Positions 8,775 through 18,960 of a DNA stretch of 64,000 nucleotides are shown piece after piece. The notes under the pieces were generated by a model that saw only the letters and a program-made list of their open reading frames with translations, had not been told where the DNA came from and made no database searches. The stretch's first letter is position 1. Every line of letters begins with the position of its first letter. The stretch is taken from NCBI GenBank assembly GCA_019639235.1, contig JAHBSG010000004.1, positions 62,001 through 126,000 on the forward strand, read 5' to 3'. The DNA is from Acidobacteriota bacterium (GTDB lineage: Bacteria > Acidobacteriota > Blastocatellia > Pyrinomonadales > Pyrinomonadaceae). The position numbers were made by a program, and so were the translations under genes.

Positions 8775-9176
8775 TTAGTTGACCCATTCTTCTTCGTAGT
8801 TGAGCTGCCAGTGCCGGGTTACCCAACGCTCGGCGGCTTCCATTGCAGTCGTTTTCCACTTCTTGAGGTTCTGGAGAACGGACAGTGCGGCGAGCGGCTT
8901 GCTCGGATCGCGCTCAACGCGTATCACACGCGTCGTGACGTCGATGATCGCTTTATCCTCTTCCATTACCCGAAGCCGGACCTCGCTTCCGACGGGCGGA
9001 AGCACCTCTAAATTGACCAACGCGCTAGATTCGCCGATGTTCTCGGTCGTGCCCGTGACGCTGATCCTTTTCCCGGTTTCACCATCGGTCCAAGTGACCT
9101 TTACCGGCATATTCGCCAATATGCGATGATGAAGGGGCGTCTTATAAGACGAAGTTGCGTATTCTATTTGTGCCAT
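8775..9176 (-). CDS. PilZ-domain protein
   Basis: 133 residues, mostly one PilZ-like beta-barrel (about 15-95): HHRILANMPVKVTW, then ENIGESSALVNLE and VGSEVRLRV in the order typical of PilZ. The RxxxR motif that binds cyclic di-GMP is not clearly present (only one arginine in HHRILAN), so nucleotide binding is uncertain. The C-terminus (about 100-133) is a tryptophan-rich helix. PilZ proteins act as cyclic-di-GMP effectors for motility, adhesion or polysaccharide output. The gene stands alone, divergent from the TonB-dependent receptor across an 870-bp spacer. Confidence 0.75.
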   Translation of the reverse strand: MAQIEYATSSYKTPLHHRILANMPVKVTWTDGETGKRISVTGTTENIGESSALVNLEVLPPVGSEVRLRVMEEDKAIIDVTTRVIRVERDPSKPLAALSVLQNLKKWKTTAMEAAERWVTRHWQLNYEEEWVN

Positions 9177-9975
9177 ATCAGATTAAAGCCCCCTTGTTTT
9201 TTATCCCCTTTTTCGATCTGCAAATTCCCTGCAGGTTAAAAATGCCGGACAAATCTATGGCATTTTTACAAAAAAGTCAACTTTCAATTCGCCCCGCCCC
9301 GCGAACTTGAAAAAACTTTACCGAACGCCTTTGATGCACCAAATTCGCATAAAGGTTTTCCGCCGAAAAATTATATTTCAAAACTGCTTCAGCAGTATCC
9401 CTTTCGCCCAAACCGGGCCGGCAGATTCAACCCGATTAAAGACAAATTACCGGTTTTGTTAACGTCCCCGTAACTTAAGCCAGATAAGCTCTTAAGTTCG
9501 CTTGACCAAACGGCTCCGCCGCCGGTTTTGCGGAACTCGAATTGCCTTAACAGTGGGTGCAGTTACAGATCGGCAGTCCCGCTTTATCCCGGCCGCTAGC
9601 AACAAGGCCGAGGACAGAGACGCTAAAGGTCTGCAAATGCAATGTTAACGGAATTTCGGCCCGGGGAACTGAAGCCGCAGAGCGGCAAATGACCCTCGGG
9701 AAGAAATTCAAAAAATAGGAAAAAAATCCAAAAATTCGAGAATTTATTCTGCAATTTTAGTTCGAATGGGTTTGATCCGCGATCTTTGTAACCGGAAAAG
9801 GGGCAATTTGGGAGTTGTTTTTCGACTTGGTTTCGGTTTGCGGCCCGAAAAGCAGCAATTGCAATCGGTCACGGAGGCGGTCGGAGTTTGACAGCTTCGA
9901 GTTTCTTGGCTCGAAAAGCCGAGAATTGCGATGATTTAACTTCGAATTCACATTCGAGAATTAGGCTTTTAAGTT
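9177..9975. other. Long A/T-richer intergenic region with several hairpins
   Basis: No convincing gene in 800 bp. It contains a 9-bp perfect hairpin AAAAATGCC/GGCATTTTT (about 9238-9268), paired GGCCG/CGGCC segments near 9591-9663, and a nested hairpin (9664-9709): CCCG-GGG pairs with CCC-T-CGGG, enclosing a GCCGC/GCGGC stem with A- and GA-rich internal loops. These could belong to a long 5' leader of the TonB-dependent receptor. A 64-codon ORF at 9757-9951 (minus) is low-complexity and is not accepted. Confidence 0.5.
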
Positions 9976-10024
9976 TCATTCAGCGGGGTTTGCGACCCTA
10001 AGGATCCTCACGTTCGCTGGGTGA
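9976..10024 (+). promoter_or_regulatory. Structured leader hairpin before the TonB-dependent receptor
   Basis: A 10-bp stem with two G-T wobbles (9976-9985 with 10015-10024) encloses a GGGT/ACCC hairpin and a palindromic AGGATCCT. It ends 23 nt before the ATG at 10048, so it could regulate translation. No named RNA family was recognised. Confidence 0.45.
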
Positions 10025-10047
10025 AGAGATAATAGGAACAAATAAAA

Positions 10048-13000
10048 ATGGAACAAAACAGAACGATCAAAACGCTTTCAAGGCTCGGCATCGGCGTCGC
10101 ATTTGTGATCGCAGCCGTCCTTATTCAATCGGGTGCTGTTTTCGCTCAGGTAACAACGTCTGCGATCGCGGGCCGTGCCACTGACGGCAGCGGAAACCCG
10201 GTCGCCGGAGTCACCATCGAAGCGGTACACGTGCCGTCGGGTTCGACCTACACTACCACGACGAATTCCTCGGGCTTTTATAACATCCCGGCAGTACGCG
10301 TTGGCGGTCCCTACACCATCAAGGCTACGGCAGCCGGCTTTAACGAACAGACCAGAGAGAACATACAGCTTGGCCTTGGCACGACCGGCACGGTCAATTT
10401 CGACCTCAGTGGCGCGATCGACGTCGAGGTAACGGTTGAAGCGGACGACATTTTCAACGAGGTCCGTACCGGCCCCGCGACCAACATTAACCGTGAGGTT
10501 GTCAACGAGCTTCCGACTATCGCACGCTCGATCAACGACTTTACCCGTCTCACCCCGCAGGCAGGCGGCGGCGGAACGTTCGCAGGCCAGGATAACCGCC
10601 TGAACAACATCACGGTTGACGGTTCCTACTTCAACAATTCGTTCGGACTCGCCGGCCAGCCCGGACAGCGGACCGGCGTTTCGCCGATCTCGCTCGATGC
10701 GATCGAAGAGTTTCAGGTCAACGTCGCTCCGTATGACGTTCGCCAGGGCAACTTCGTCGGCGCCGGTGTTAACACCGTTACCCGCAGCGGTACGAACGAC
10801 TACAAGGGTTCGGTCTATTACATCTACCGCACGCCGGGCTTGACCGGTAAGCAAGCAGGCGACAACAGGGTAAACGTTGGCGACTTTGATTACCGTACGT
10901 GGGGCTTCCGCGTTGGCGGCCCGATGCCGTTCTTCCGGTTCGGTGAGGGCGGCCCGGGTTTCATCACCGGAAAAGACAAGTTGTTCTTTTTCTTTAGCTA
11001 CGAAGATGAAAGCCTCTCGCAGCCCAACTCGACCATTCGCGCCCGTAACGCCGGCGAAACGCCGGGTGGAAGCGTCTCGCGTGTTCTGGCGTCAGACCTC
11101 CAGCAACTCAGCGGCTTCCTAAGCACGAATTTCGGCTACGAAACCGGCCCGTTCCAGGGTTACAACAGCGACACGGTCGGTAAGAAGTACCTTTTCCGTG
11201 GCGACTATAACATCAACAACAACAACAAGTTGAACTTCCGCTATATTCAGCTTGACTCGAACACCGACGTGCCGCTTTCGACGTCTTCGTCGCTCGGGTT
11301 TGGCCGTTCGCGTGCTTTCAGCGGTGCGTTGAGCTACCAGAACTCGAACTACAAGATCCTTGAGAACATTCGTTCGCTCGTCGGCGAGTGGTCGAGCGTG
11401 ATCACTCCGACCGTCTCGAACAGCCTTCTTGTCGGCTATACGAAGCAGGATGAGAGCCGTGACTCGGTTGGCACCTTCTTCCCGTTCGTTGACATCCTGG
11501 AGGGCGGATCGACCTATATCTCTTTCGGTTTCGAACCGTTCACCCCGAACAACGAACTGCGTTACAACTCGTTCCAGCTTCAGAACAACACCTCGTTCTT
11601 CCTCGGTCGGCACACGCTGACGGCCGGCTTGAGCTACGAGAATTACGAATCTGAGAACGTTTTCTTCCCGGGTTCGCAGAGTGCCTATGTTTTCAACTCG
11701 TTGGCTGATTTCTATGCCGACGCTAACGACTACCTTGCAAATCCGAACCGGACCACTTCGCCGATCAACCTTCGCAGGTTCCAGGTTCGCTGGTCGAACA
11801 TTCCGGGACTCGAAAAGCCGATCCAGCCGCTTGAAGTTCAGTATGTGGGCTTCTATGGGCAGGACGTTTGGAGAATTCGCGATAACTTCTCGCTTACCTA
11901 CGGCCTTCGCATGGACGTTCCGTTCTTTGGCGAGACCGGATTCACCAATGCTCAGGCAAATGCCCTGAGCTTCCGTGATGAGACCGGTGCAACCGTTCAG
12001 TACCAGACCCAGCAGTTGCCCGAGGCGAACATCCTCTGGTCGCCGCGTGCCGGTTTCAACTGGACGCCGTTCAAGAGTGCTTGGCTTCAGGTTCGCGGCG
12101 GAACCGGTATCTTCACCGGCCGTCCGGCATACGTTTGGATCTCGAACCAGATCGGCGAGAACGGTATTCTCACCGGCTTCCAGCAACTTGATAACACCAC
12201 GACACGTCCGTTCAATCCGAATCCGGACCGCTACAAGCAGCCGGCAACCGGACTTCCGGCATCGAGCTACGGCCTGGCGATCACCAATCCGGACTTCCGC
12301 TTCCCGCAGATCTGGCGGTCGACCTTTGGTTTCGATGCACGGCTTCCGTTCGGCTTCATCGGCGGTGCGGAGTATCTCTACACCCGCGACGTCAACGGCG
12401 TTTACTACATCAACGCCAACCTTGCTCCGGCAAACACGGCGTTTTCGGGCGTTGACAACCGTCCGCGGTGGACCACGAGCAACCGCATCAACAGCAACAT
12501 CACGAGTGCCATCGTTCTCAAGAACCAGGACGTAGGCAGATCGTGGAACCTCGCGTTCACGCTCGAGCGGCCGTTCTCGAATGGCCTCTATGCCAAGGCT
12601 GCTTACAGCTACGGCGAATCGAAGAACACTGTTGATCCGGGTTCGATCGCTTTCGGTTCGTGGAATAACAACCCACATCCGGCCGACCCGAACAACCCGG
12701 GCCTCGGTTACAGCTTTGCCTCGCCGGGACACCGGATCTTTGGCGTAGTTTCGTACAGGAAGGAGTACTTCAAGTTCGGAGCTACCTCGTTCTCGATGTT
12801 CTGGGAGACCCGGAATGGCGGTAACAGCAGCTACACGTTCAGCGGCGACCTCAACGGCGACGGCGGTACGAGCAACGACCTGATCTACATTCCGCGTGAC
12901 GCTTCGGAAATGAATTTCGAACAGTTCACGTCAAGCGGAACGACCTTCACTGTTGCTCAGCAGCAGGCTGCATGGGAGAGCTTTATTCAGCAGGATAAGT

Positions 13001-13359
13001 ACCTCTCGAAGAACCGCGGTGGCTACGCTCAGCGTGGTGCTGCATTCTTGCCGTTCGAAACCAAGGTTGACCTGAGCGTTACCCAAGAGGTCTTTTTGAA
13101 GGCCTTCGGCCGTACGCACCGCTTCCAGGTCCGCGGCGACGTTCTCAACTTCGGAAACCTGTTGAATGAGAACTGGGGTGTTGGCAACAACTTCACCTCG
13201 ACCCAGCCGCTTATCGCGCGTGGTGCCGATGCCAACGGACGTGCTCTTTATCGTTTGCGGAACATTGGCACCAGCCTTGTTTCCTCGCCGTACACTCCCT
13301 CGGCAGGGCTTGGCGACGTTTACCGCGTTCAGCTGACCTTCCGTTACATCTTCGACTAA
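10048..13359 (+). CDS. TonB-dependent receptor, Oar-like, with carboxypeptidase-regulatory domain
   Basis: 1103 residues. Signal peptide at about 1-34 (ending VFAQ), then a CarboxypepD_reg beta-sandwich (about 35-120, with AGRATDGSGNPVAGVTI), a plug domain (about 130-250, including NRLNNITVDGSYFNNSFG) and a long 22-strand-type beta-barrel to the C-terminus, which ends in the aromatic-rich LTFRYIFD. This is the architecture of Oar/SusC-like outer-membrane receptors common in Acidobacteria; they take up large substrates or act in adhesion. The substrate is unknown. The gene is monocistronic, with a long leader and a strong terminator. Codon use is very regular, suggesting high expression (inference). 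Confidence 0.92.
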   Translation: MEQNRTIKTLSRLGIGVAFVIAAVLIQSGAVFAQVTTSAIAGRATDGSGNPVAGVTIEAVHVPSGSTYTTTTNSSGFYNIPAVRVGGPYTIKATAAGFNEQTRENIQLGLGTTGTVNFDLSGAIDVEVTVEADDIFNEVRTGPATNINREVVNELPTIARSINDFTRLTPQAGGGGTFAGQDNRLNNITVDGSYFNNSFGLAGQPGQRTGVSPISLDAIEEFQVNVAPYDVRQGNFVGAGVNTVTRSGTNDYKGSVYYIYRTPGLTGKQAGDNRVNVGDFDYRTWGFRVGGPMPFFRFGEGGPGFITGKDKLFFFFSYEDESLSQPNSTIRARNAGETPGGSVSRVLASDLQQLSGFLSTNFGYETGPFQGYNSDTVGKKYLFRGDYNINNNNKLNFRYIQLDSNTDVPLSTSSSLGFGRSRAFSGALSYQNSNYKILENIRSLVGEWSSVITPTVSNSLLVGYTKQDESRDSVGTFFPFVDILEGGSTYISFGFEPFTPNNELRYNSFQLQNNTSFFLGRHTLTAGLSYENYESENVFFPGSQSAYVFNSLADFYADANDYLANPNRTTSPINLRRFQVRWSNIPGLEKPIQPLEVQYVGFYGQDVWRIRDNFSLTYGLRMDVPFFGETGFTNAQANALSFRDETGATVQYQTQQLPEANILWSPRAGFNWTPFKSAWLQVRGGTGIFTGRPAYVWISNQIGENGILTGFQQLDNTTTRPFNPNPDRYKQPATGLPASSYGLAITNPDFRFPQIWRSTFGFDARLPFGFIGGAEYLYTRDVNGVYYINANLAPANTAFSGVDNRPRWTTSNRINSNITSAIVLKNQDVGRSWNLAFTLERPFSNGLYAKAAYSYGESKNTVDPGSIAFGSWNNNPHPADPNNPGLGYSFASPGHRIFGVVSYRKEYFKFGATSFSMFWETRNGGNSSYTFSGDLNGDGGTSNDLIYIPRDASEMNFEQFTSSGTTFTVAQQQAAWESFIQQDKYLSKNRGGYAQRGAAFLPFETKVDLSVTQEVFLKAFGRTHRFQVRGDVLNFGNLLNENWGVGNNFTSTQPLIARGADANGRALYRLRNIGTSLVSSPYTPSAGLGDVYRVQLTFRYIFD

Positions 13360-13395
13360 CGTTGGCAGCCAACGCTAGTTCGCGGAACTACAATA

Positions 13396-13424
13396 GCCCT
13401 CCGGGTTCGCCCGGAGGGCATTTT
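13396..13424 (+). terminator. Rho-independent terminator of the TonB-dependent receptor
   Basis: Perfect 10-bp stem GCCCTCCGGG/CCCGGAGGGC with a TTCG tetraloop (13396-13419), then ATTTTCG. Confidence 0.93.
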
Positions 13425-13513
13425 CGTTTCGAGTTGCCCTTCAAAGTTTCAGGCGACAGTCGGCCGCTTTTGCTATCGCTGTGGCTCGAACCTAGAATAA
13501 GGTGATCACTTCG

Positions 13514-14620
13514 ATGCGAGTTCTTCAAATATCATCCGCAAAAACCTATGGCGGCGGCGAGCGGCACGTTATCGACCTCAGCCGCGGCCTTCTGGAGCGT
13601 GGCCACGAGGTCTTTGCGGCTGTCCGCCCAACGTGCACCTGGCGAAAGCGGCTTGATTTTCTGCCTGAGGAGCATGTTTTCGAGGTCTCTATCCGCAATT
13701 CTTTTGGCGTTTTGAGCGCGATGCGGATCGCCGAGTTCGTCCGCGACAATGATATCGAATTGATCCACGCCCACGTCGCCCGCGACTACGTCCCGGCAAG
13801 CATCGCCTGCATGGCCGCAAAAAGCTCGCGGTACCTGGTAACGCGGCATGTGATGTTTCCGCTCAAGCCCTTCAACAAGTTTGCTTTGCGAAACTGTGCC
13901 CGTTTTATCGGCGTTTCGGACGCTGTCGGTGTCGAGTTGCGGAAGCTTTTTGCGAAGGAGCGGGTGCGTGTCATCCCGAACGGCATCGACCTTGCTCGCT
14001 ACAAGGCCGAATCCGGTCAAGAGAAGCGAGCCGAGTTTCGCGAGTTTCACAGCATCCCGGCCGATGCTCCCTTGGTCGGCACACTTGGCGAGCTGAAAGA
14101 GCAAAAGGGCCAGCGGGACCTTATCCTTGCCGCCCACGAAGTGCTGAAAGAGGTGCCCGAGGCTTATTTCGTCATCGTCGGGCAGGACCATTCGCTCGAT
14201 GGCCGCTTTCGCCGCGAGCTCAAGCGTCTGGCTTCCGTCATGGGAATGGAGGAGCATTTTCTCTGGCTCGATTGGCTTGAGGACACGTCCGAATTCTTCG
14301 CCGCCATCGATCTTTTTGTATCGCCCTCGCACAGCGAGAGCTTTGGCCTCGCGATCCTTGAGGCGATGGCTTTTGGCGTGGCCGTCGTCGCGACCGAAAC
14401 CGAAGGAGCTAAGGAGCTTCTCGGCGAGACCGAGCAACTCGTTCCGGTTCGCGATCCGCTCAAGATGTCTCGTGCGATCGTGCGATTTCTCACCGGCGAC
14501 CTCGAGCGGATGGAGGCCGCCGCGGCCGCGAAACTCCGCGCAGAGCAAAAATACTCGCTCGTTAGAATGCTCGATGCGACCGAGGCCCTTTATCGCGAGA
14601 TACTTGCCGAAAAGGCCTGA
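13514..14620 (+). CDS. Glycosyltransferase family 4 protein
   Basis: 368 residues from the ATG at 13514, chosen over a GTG 12 nt upstream because AAGGTGAT (13499-13506) is then well spaced and MRVLQISSAKTYGGGERHV is the normal family start. GT-B fold: glycine-rich GGGERHV in the first Rossmann domain, IPNGID at the domain hinge, and the retaining-GT signature SPSHSESFGLAILEAMAFG with its glutamates near residue 280. It transfers a sugar from a nucleotide donor to an unknown acceptor. It is followed 30 nt later by the debranching-type enzyme, so a role in alpha-glucan metabolism is possible but not shown. Confidence 0.88.
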   Translation: MRVLQISSAKTYGGGERHVIDLSRGLLERGHEVFAAVRPTCTWRKRLDFLPEEHVFEVSIRNSFGVLSAMRIAEFVRDNDIELIHAHVARDYVPASIACMAAKSSRYLVTRHVMFPLKPFNKFALRNCARFIGVSDAVGVELRKLFAKERVRVIPNGIDLARYKAESGQEKRAEFREFHSIPADAPLVGTLGELKEQKGQRDLILAAHEVLKEVPEAYFVIVGQDHSLDGRFRRELKRLASVMGMEEHFLWLDWLEDTSEFFAAIDLFVSPSHSESFGLAILEAMAFGVAVVATETEGAKELLGETEQLVPVRDPLKMSRAIVRFLTGDLERMEAAAAAKLRAEQKYSLVRMLDATEALYREILAEKA

Positions 14621-14650
14621 TGCCCGGGATGGAATAGCCACGGGCAGTTT

Positions 14651-16597
14651 GTGAATTCACACTCGATGATAGATCTCGACAGAAAGATATGCAGCGACGC
14701 CGCCGAGGCTTCCTCACGTGAATGGCTTGAAACGAACGGCATCGGCGGCTTTGCCTCGGGAACCGTTTCCGGCATCCGAACGCGGCGCTATCACGCTCTT
14801 TTAACAGCAGCGACTAAGCCGCCGCTTGGACGCGTCTCGACCCTTTCGAAGTTTGAAGAAACGCTGATCGTCGGCGGCGAGCGTTTCGAGCTTTCGGCGA
14901 ACCGCTACCCGGGAAAGATCCACCCCGAGGGATTCCGTTACCTGACGTCTTTTCGGCTCGACCCATTCCCGGTCTGGACGTTTGAAGTTGGCGGCGTCGT
15001 AATTGAAAAACGCCTCTTCATGCCGCACGGGCAGAACGCCGTCGTCTGCATCTGGGAGCTGAAGGGCAAAGCGAAGAACGTCTCGCTCGAGCTTCGACCG
15101 CTTATTTCTTTCGTCGATTATCACCACTTGCAGCACGCTGACCCGAGCTTTGAAACCGCTTTTGAAGAAGCAAAAGGCAGCATCCGTCTTCGTCCATACG
15201 GCGACCTTCCCGAGCTCCACATCGGCCACAACGCCTTGGCGGTCGAGAAGACCGGCTACTGGTACCACGACTTTGAACTTGCCATCGAAGAGGAACGCGG
15301 TTTCGATTTCCGCGAGGACCTTTTTCAGCCGTTCGCGATGAGGTTCGACCTCTCAAAGCCCGCGGTCGCCATTGCCGCGACCGAGCCGATTGAGAGCAAA
15401 AAGGCAGCAAAGCTTGAGGCCGCCGAAAGAAAACGCAGGGCCGGTCTAATAGCAAAGGCCGGAGCCGAAACCGACATTGAAATGCAGCTTGTCCTTGCGG
15501 CGGACCAGTTCATCGTCGCCCGCGGCTCGGGCCGCACGATCATCGCCGGTTATCCGTGGTTCTCCGATTGGGGCCGCGACACGATGATCGCGTTGCCCGG
15601 CTTGACCCTTTCCACCGGAAGGCCCGAGGTGGCAAAGAGCATCCTTCTCGAGTTCGCAAACCACATTTCGGAGGGAATGCTGCCGAACCGCTTTCCCGAT
15701 GCCGGCGATACGGCCGAATACAATACGGTCGATGCGACGCTCTGGTATTTTGAGGCGATCCGTGCCTATGCCGAGGAGACGGGCGACTACGACCTTGTCG
15801 AAGAGGAGCTTTACGCAAAGCTCGCGGACATCATCGCCTGGCACCTCCGCGGAACGCGTTACGCGATCCATCTCGATACCGACGGACTGCTATTTGCCGG
15901 CGAACCGGGCCATCAGCTTACCTGGATGGACGCAAAGATCGGCGACCTTGTGATCACGCCGCGGATCGGCAAGCCGGTCGAGATACAGGCACTCTGGTAC
16001 AACGCCTTGCGGATAATGGCCGACCTCGCCGACCGCTTTGGCCACGACGAGGACAAGCAGCGGTTCGTCGCGATGGCCGACCTTGCGAAGCTGAGCTTCA
16101 ATGGGCTTTTTTGGAACGAGGACGAACAGTGCCTTTATGATGTGATCGCCGATGGCACCGGCGATGCGGCCATCAGGCCGAATCAAATATTTGCCGTCTC
16201 GCTTGCCCATCCGATCCTTGAGCGGCGGCGTTGGAAGCCGGTCGTCGATAAGGTCCGCGAGGAACTCTTGACGCCGGTCGGGCTTCGGTCGCTCTCGCCA
16301 GATGACCCGGCATACGTTCCGCATTATCTGGGCTCGCCCTTTGCCCGCGACTCGGCATACCATCAGGGAACTGTCTGGGGTTGGCTGATCGGGCCCTTCA
16401 TCGATGCGTTTCGGAAAGCCTATGCCGAAGAGGGATCCGAGGTTGCTGCGATGCTTTCGGGCTTTGAATCCCACCTCCGCGAAGCCGGGCTCGGGCAGGT
16501 CTCCGAGATCTTTGACGCCGAGCCGCCGCACGCTCCGCGAGGCTGCTCGGCGCAGGCCTGGAGCGTCGCCGAGTTGCTTCGGGTCCTTCGGTCATAG
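14651..16597 (+). CDS. Amylo-alpha-1,6-glucosidase / glycogen debranching enzyme-type protein
   Basis: 648 residues from a GTG at 14651; an ATG at 14666 is an alternative start. The N-terminal GDE_N domain (about 15-235) has WLETNGIGGFASGTV and TRRYHALL. The C-terminal GDE_C (alpha/alpha)6 catalytic domain (about 275-640) begins with YPWFSDWGRDTMIALPG, where the aspartate and neighbouring acidic residues form the active site, and continues through TVDATLWYFEA and HQGTVWGW. Such GH133-type proteins remove alpha-1,6-linked glucose during glycogen breakdown. Paired with a GT4 gene upstream. Confidence 0.92.
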   Translation: MNSHSMIDLDRKICSDAAEASSREWLETNGIGGFASGTVSGIRTRRYHALLTAATKPPLGRVSTLSKFEETLIVGGERFELSANRYPGKIHPEGFRYLTSFRLDPFPVWTFEVGGVVIEKRLFMPHGQNAVVCIWELKGKAKNVSLELRPLISFVDYHHLQHADPSFETAFEEAKGSIRLRPYGDLPELHIGHNALAVEKTGYWYHDFELAIEEERGFDFREDLFQPFAMRFDLSKPAVAIAATEPIESKKAAKLEAAERKRRAGLIAKAGAETDIEMQLVLAADQFIVARGSGRTIIAGYPWFSDWGRDTMIALPGLTLSTGRPEVAKSILLEFANHISEGMLPNRFPDAGDTAEYNTVDATLWYFEAIRAYAEETGDYDLVEEELYAKLADIIAWHLRGTRYAIHLDTDGLLFAGEPGHQLTWMDAKIGDLVITPRIGKPVEIQALWYNALRIMADLADRFGHDEDKQRFVAMADLAKLSFNGLFWNEDEQCLYDVIADGTGDAAIRPNQIFAVSLAHPILERRRWKPVVDKVREELLTPVGLRSLSPDDPAYVPHYLGSPFARDSAYHQGTVWGWLIGPFIDAFRKAYAEEGSEVAAMLSGFESHLREAGLGQVSEIFDAEPPHAPRGCSAQAWSVAELLRVLRS

Positions 16598-16657
16598 GTA
16601 GCCGCTTTGGCCCGCCGACATAGGCAAAATAAACCTCCGGATCGGCCTACCTCCAAT

Positions 16658-16687
16658 CTTGACCAAAAAGTAATGATTTGAGACAAT
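16658..16687 (+). promoter_or_regulatory. Promoter of rrf2/suf with overlapping operator-like motif
   Basis: TTGACC (16659-16664), 17-nt spacer, GACAAT (16682-16687). The segment 16658-16675 reads CTTGAC-CAAAAA-GTAATG, an imperfect inverted repeat overlapping the -35 box. A closely similar motif lies upstream of the nfu gene (42705-42722), suggesting a shared regulator, possibly the Rrf2 protein encoded here. Confidence 0.5.
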
Positions 16688-16730
16688 CGAGCCATAGAGA
16701 AACGCGAAAGCCTTTCAACGACGGTTCGAA

Positions 16731-17210
16731 ATGAAGATCTCAGCACAAGAAGAATACGGCCTGCGATGCCTTGTGCAGCTCGCAAATCTACCCGAGGGCG
16801 AGAGCCTTACCTTGCCGCAGATCGCGGAACGCGAGGGCATCTCGACGGCAAATGCCGGCAAGCTTATGTGGCTTTTGAACAAGGCCGGGTTCGTAAATTC
16901 GACCCGCGGGACGAAGGGCGGCTATTTTCTCGCCCGGCCGGCCGAGGACATTTACCTGAACGAGATCATAAAGGTGCTCGATGAGGACGTGCTGAGTTCG
17001 CATTGCGACAGCTACACGGGCGTTCTTGATAAGTGCGTTCACACGGGCGATTGCGGCATCCGGCCGGTCATCGTCGGGCTCCATGAGATCGTCGAGAACG
17101 CGCTCTCGCGGATAACGCTGGCCTCGCTCGTCGGCAATGAGAAATCGGTTGACGCGATGTTCCACCAGATACAGGGAATTCACCGGACGATCGAGCCGCA
17201 GAGAGTTTAA
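16731..17210 (+). CDS. Rrf2-family transcriptional regulator (IscR/SufR-like)
   Basis: 159 residues. Winged-helix N-terminus typical of Rrf2 (MKISAQEEYGLRCLVQLA, ISTANAGKLMWLLNKAGFV, RGTKGGYFLAR), then a dimerisation helix. Cys92, Cys102 and Cys108 are spaced like the Fe-S cluster ligands of IscR/NsrR. Such regulators bind an Fe-S cluster and control Fe-S assembly genes, commonly their own operon. The gene directly precedes sufB, and the promoter carries an inverted-repeat motif. It is the likely regulator of the SUF locus; autoregulation is inferred. Confidence 0.9.
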   Translation: MKISAQEEYGLRCLVQLANLPEGESLTLPQIAEREGISTANAGKLMWLLNKAGFVNSTRGTKGGYFLARPAEDIYLNEIIKVLDEDVLSSHCDSYTGVLDKCVHTGDCGIRPVIVGLHEIVENALSRITLASLVGNEKSVDAMFHQIQGIHRTIEPQRV

Positions 17211-17222
17211 GAAAGAGATCAG

Positions 17223-17320
17223 CCACAGAGGGCACAGAGATTTTTGACGACTTGATCGAATAAAACAGGACACGCTAGGACCTAGGTACAAAAACTCTGA
17301 GTCCTCGGTGACCTCGGTGG
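17223..17320. repeat. CACAGAG-type inverted repeat pair (MITE-like), no gene inside
   Basis: Left arm CCACAGAGGGCACAGAG plus ATTTTT (17223-17245) faces a degenerate right arm ending CCTCGGTGG (17290-17320), with about 44 bp between. The same repeat family recurs at 21902, 22385, 23517, 28726/29131 and, in another arrangement, 34611. Confidence 0.7.
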
Positions 17321-17336
17321 CGAATATAGAGTTAGT

Positions 17337-18776
<1,440 letters not shown>

Positions 18777-18784
18777 AGGTTTGC

Positions 18785-18945
18785 AACGCCGTTAGGCGTG
18801 GAATATTTATAGATGATTGATGAATCGAAGCGAGCGAGTTCCGTAGGAACGGCATATAGGTTCGATGATTGAGTATGTCGCTCCTCCGGAGCTCTGATAA
18901 TCCGAGTCGGCTTAAGTGCTATAAATATTCCGCTCCTTCGGAGCT
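18785..18945. repeat. REPIN-like cluster of four palindromes flanking tnpA
   Basis: Four short hairpins: ACGCC/GGCGT (18786-18799), GTTCC/GGAAC (18838-18850), GCTCC/GGAGC (18880-18892) and GCTCC/GGAGC (18932-18944). The outer two are in inverted orientation and carry matching tails, GGAATATTTATAG (18800-18812) and its complement (18919-18931). This is the layout of REP doublets moved by IS200/REP-type transposases; a related pair lies at 45563-45630. Confidence 0.8.
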
Positions 18946-18960
18946 AAGGAATAGGGAAGG

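Noticed and set aside
9541-9710. Cyclic-di-GMP, glycine or cobalamin riboswitch
   Set aside because: Individual short stretches (GGACAGAG, GACGCTAAAGG) resemble parts of known motifs, but the full conserved cores are missing.
9757-9951. 64-codon ORF on the minus strand
   Set aside because: Low-complexity NSKL-type translation in an A/T-rich spacer, no ribosome site.
11119-12732. 537-codon open frame on the minus strand
   Set aside because: Antisense shadow of the TonB-dependent receptor.
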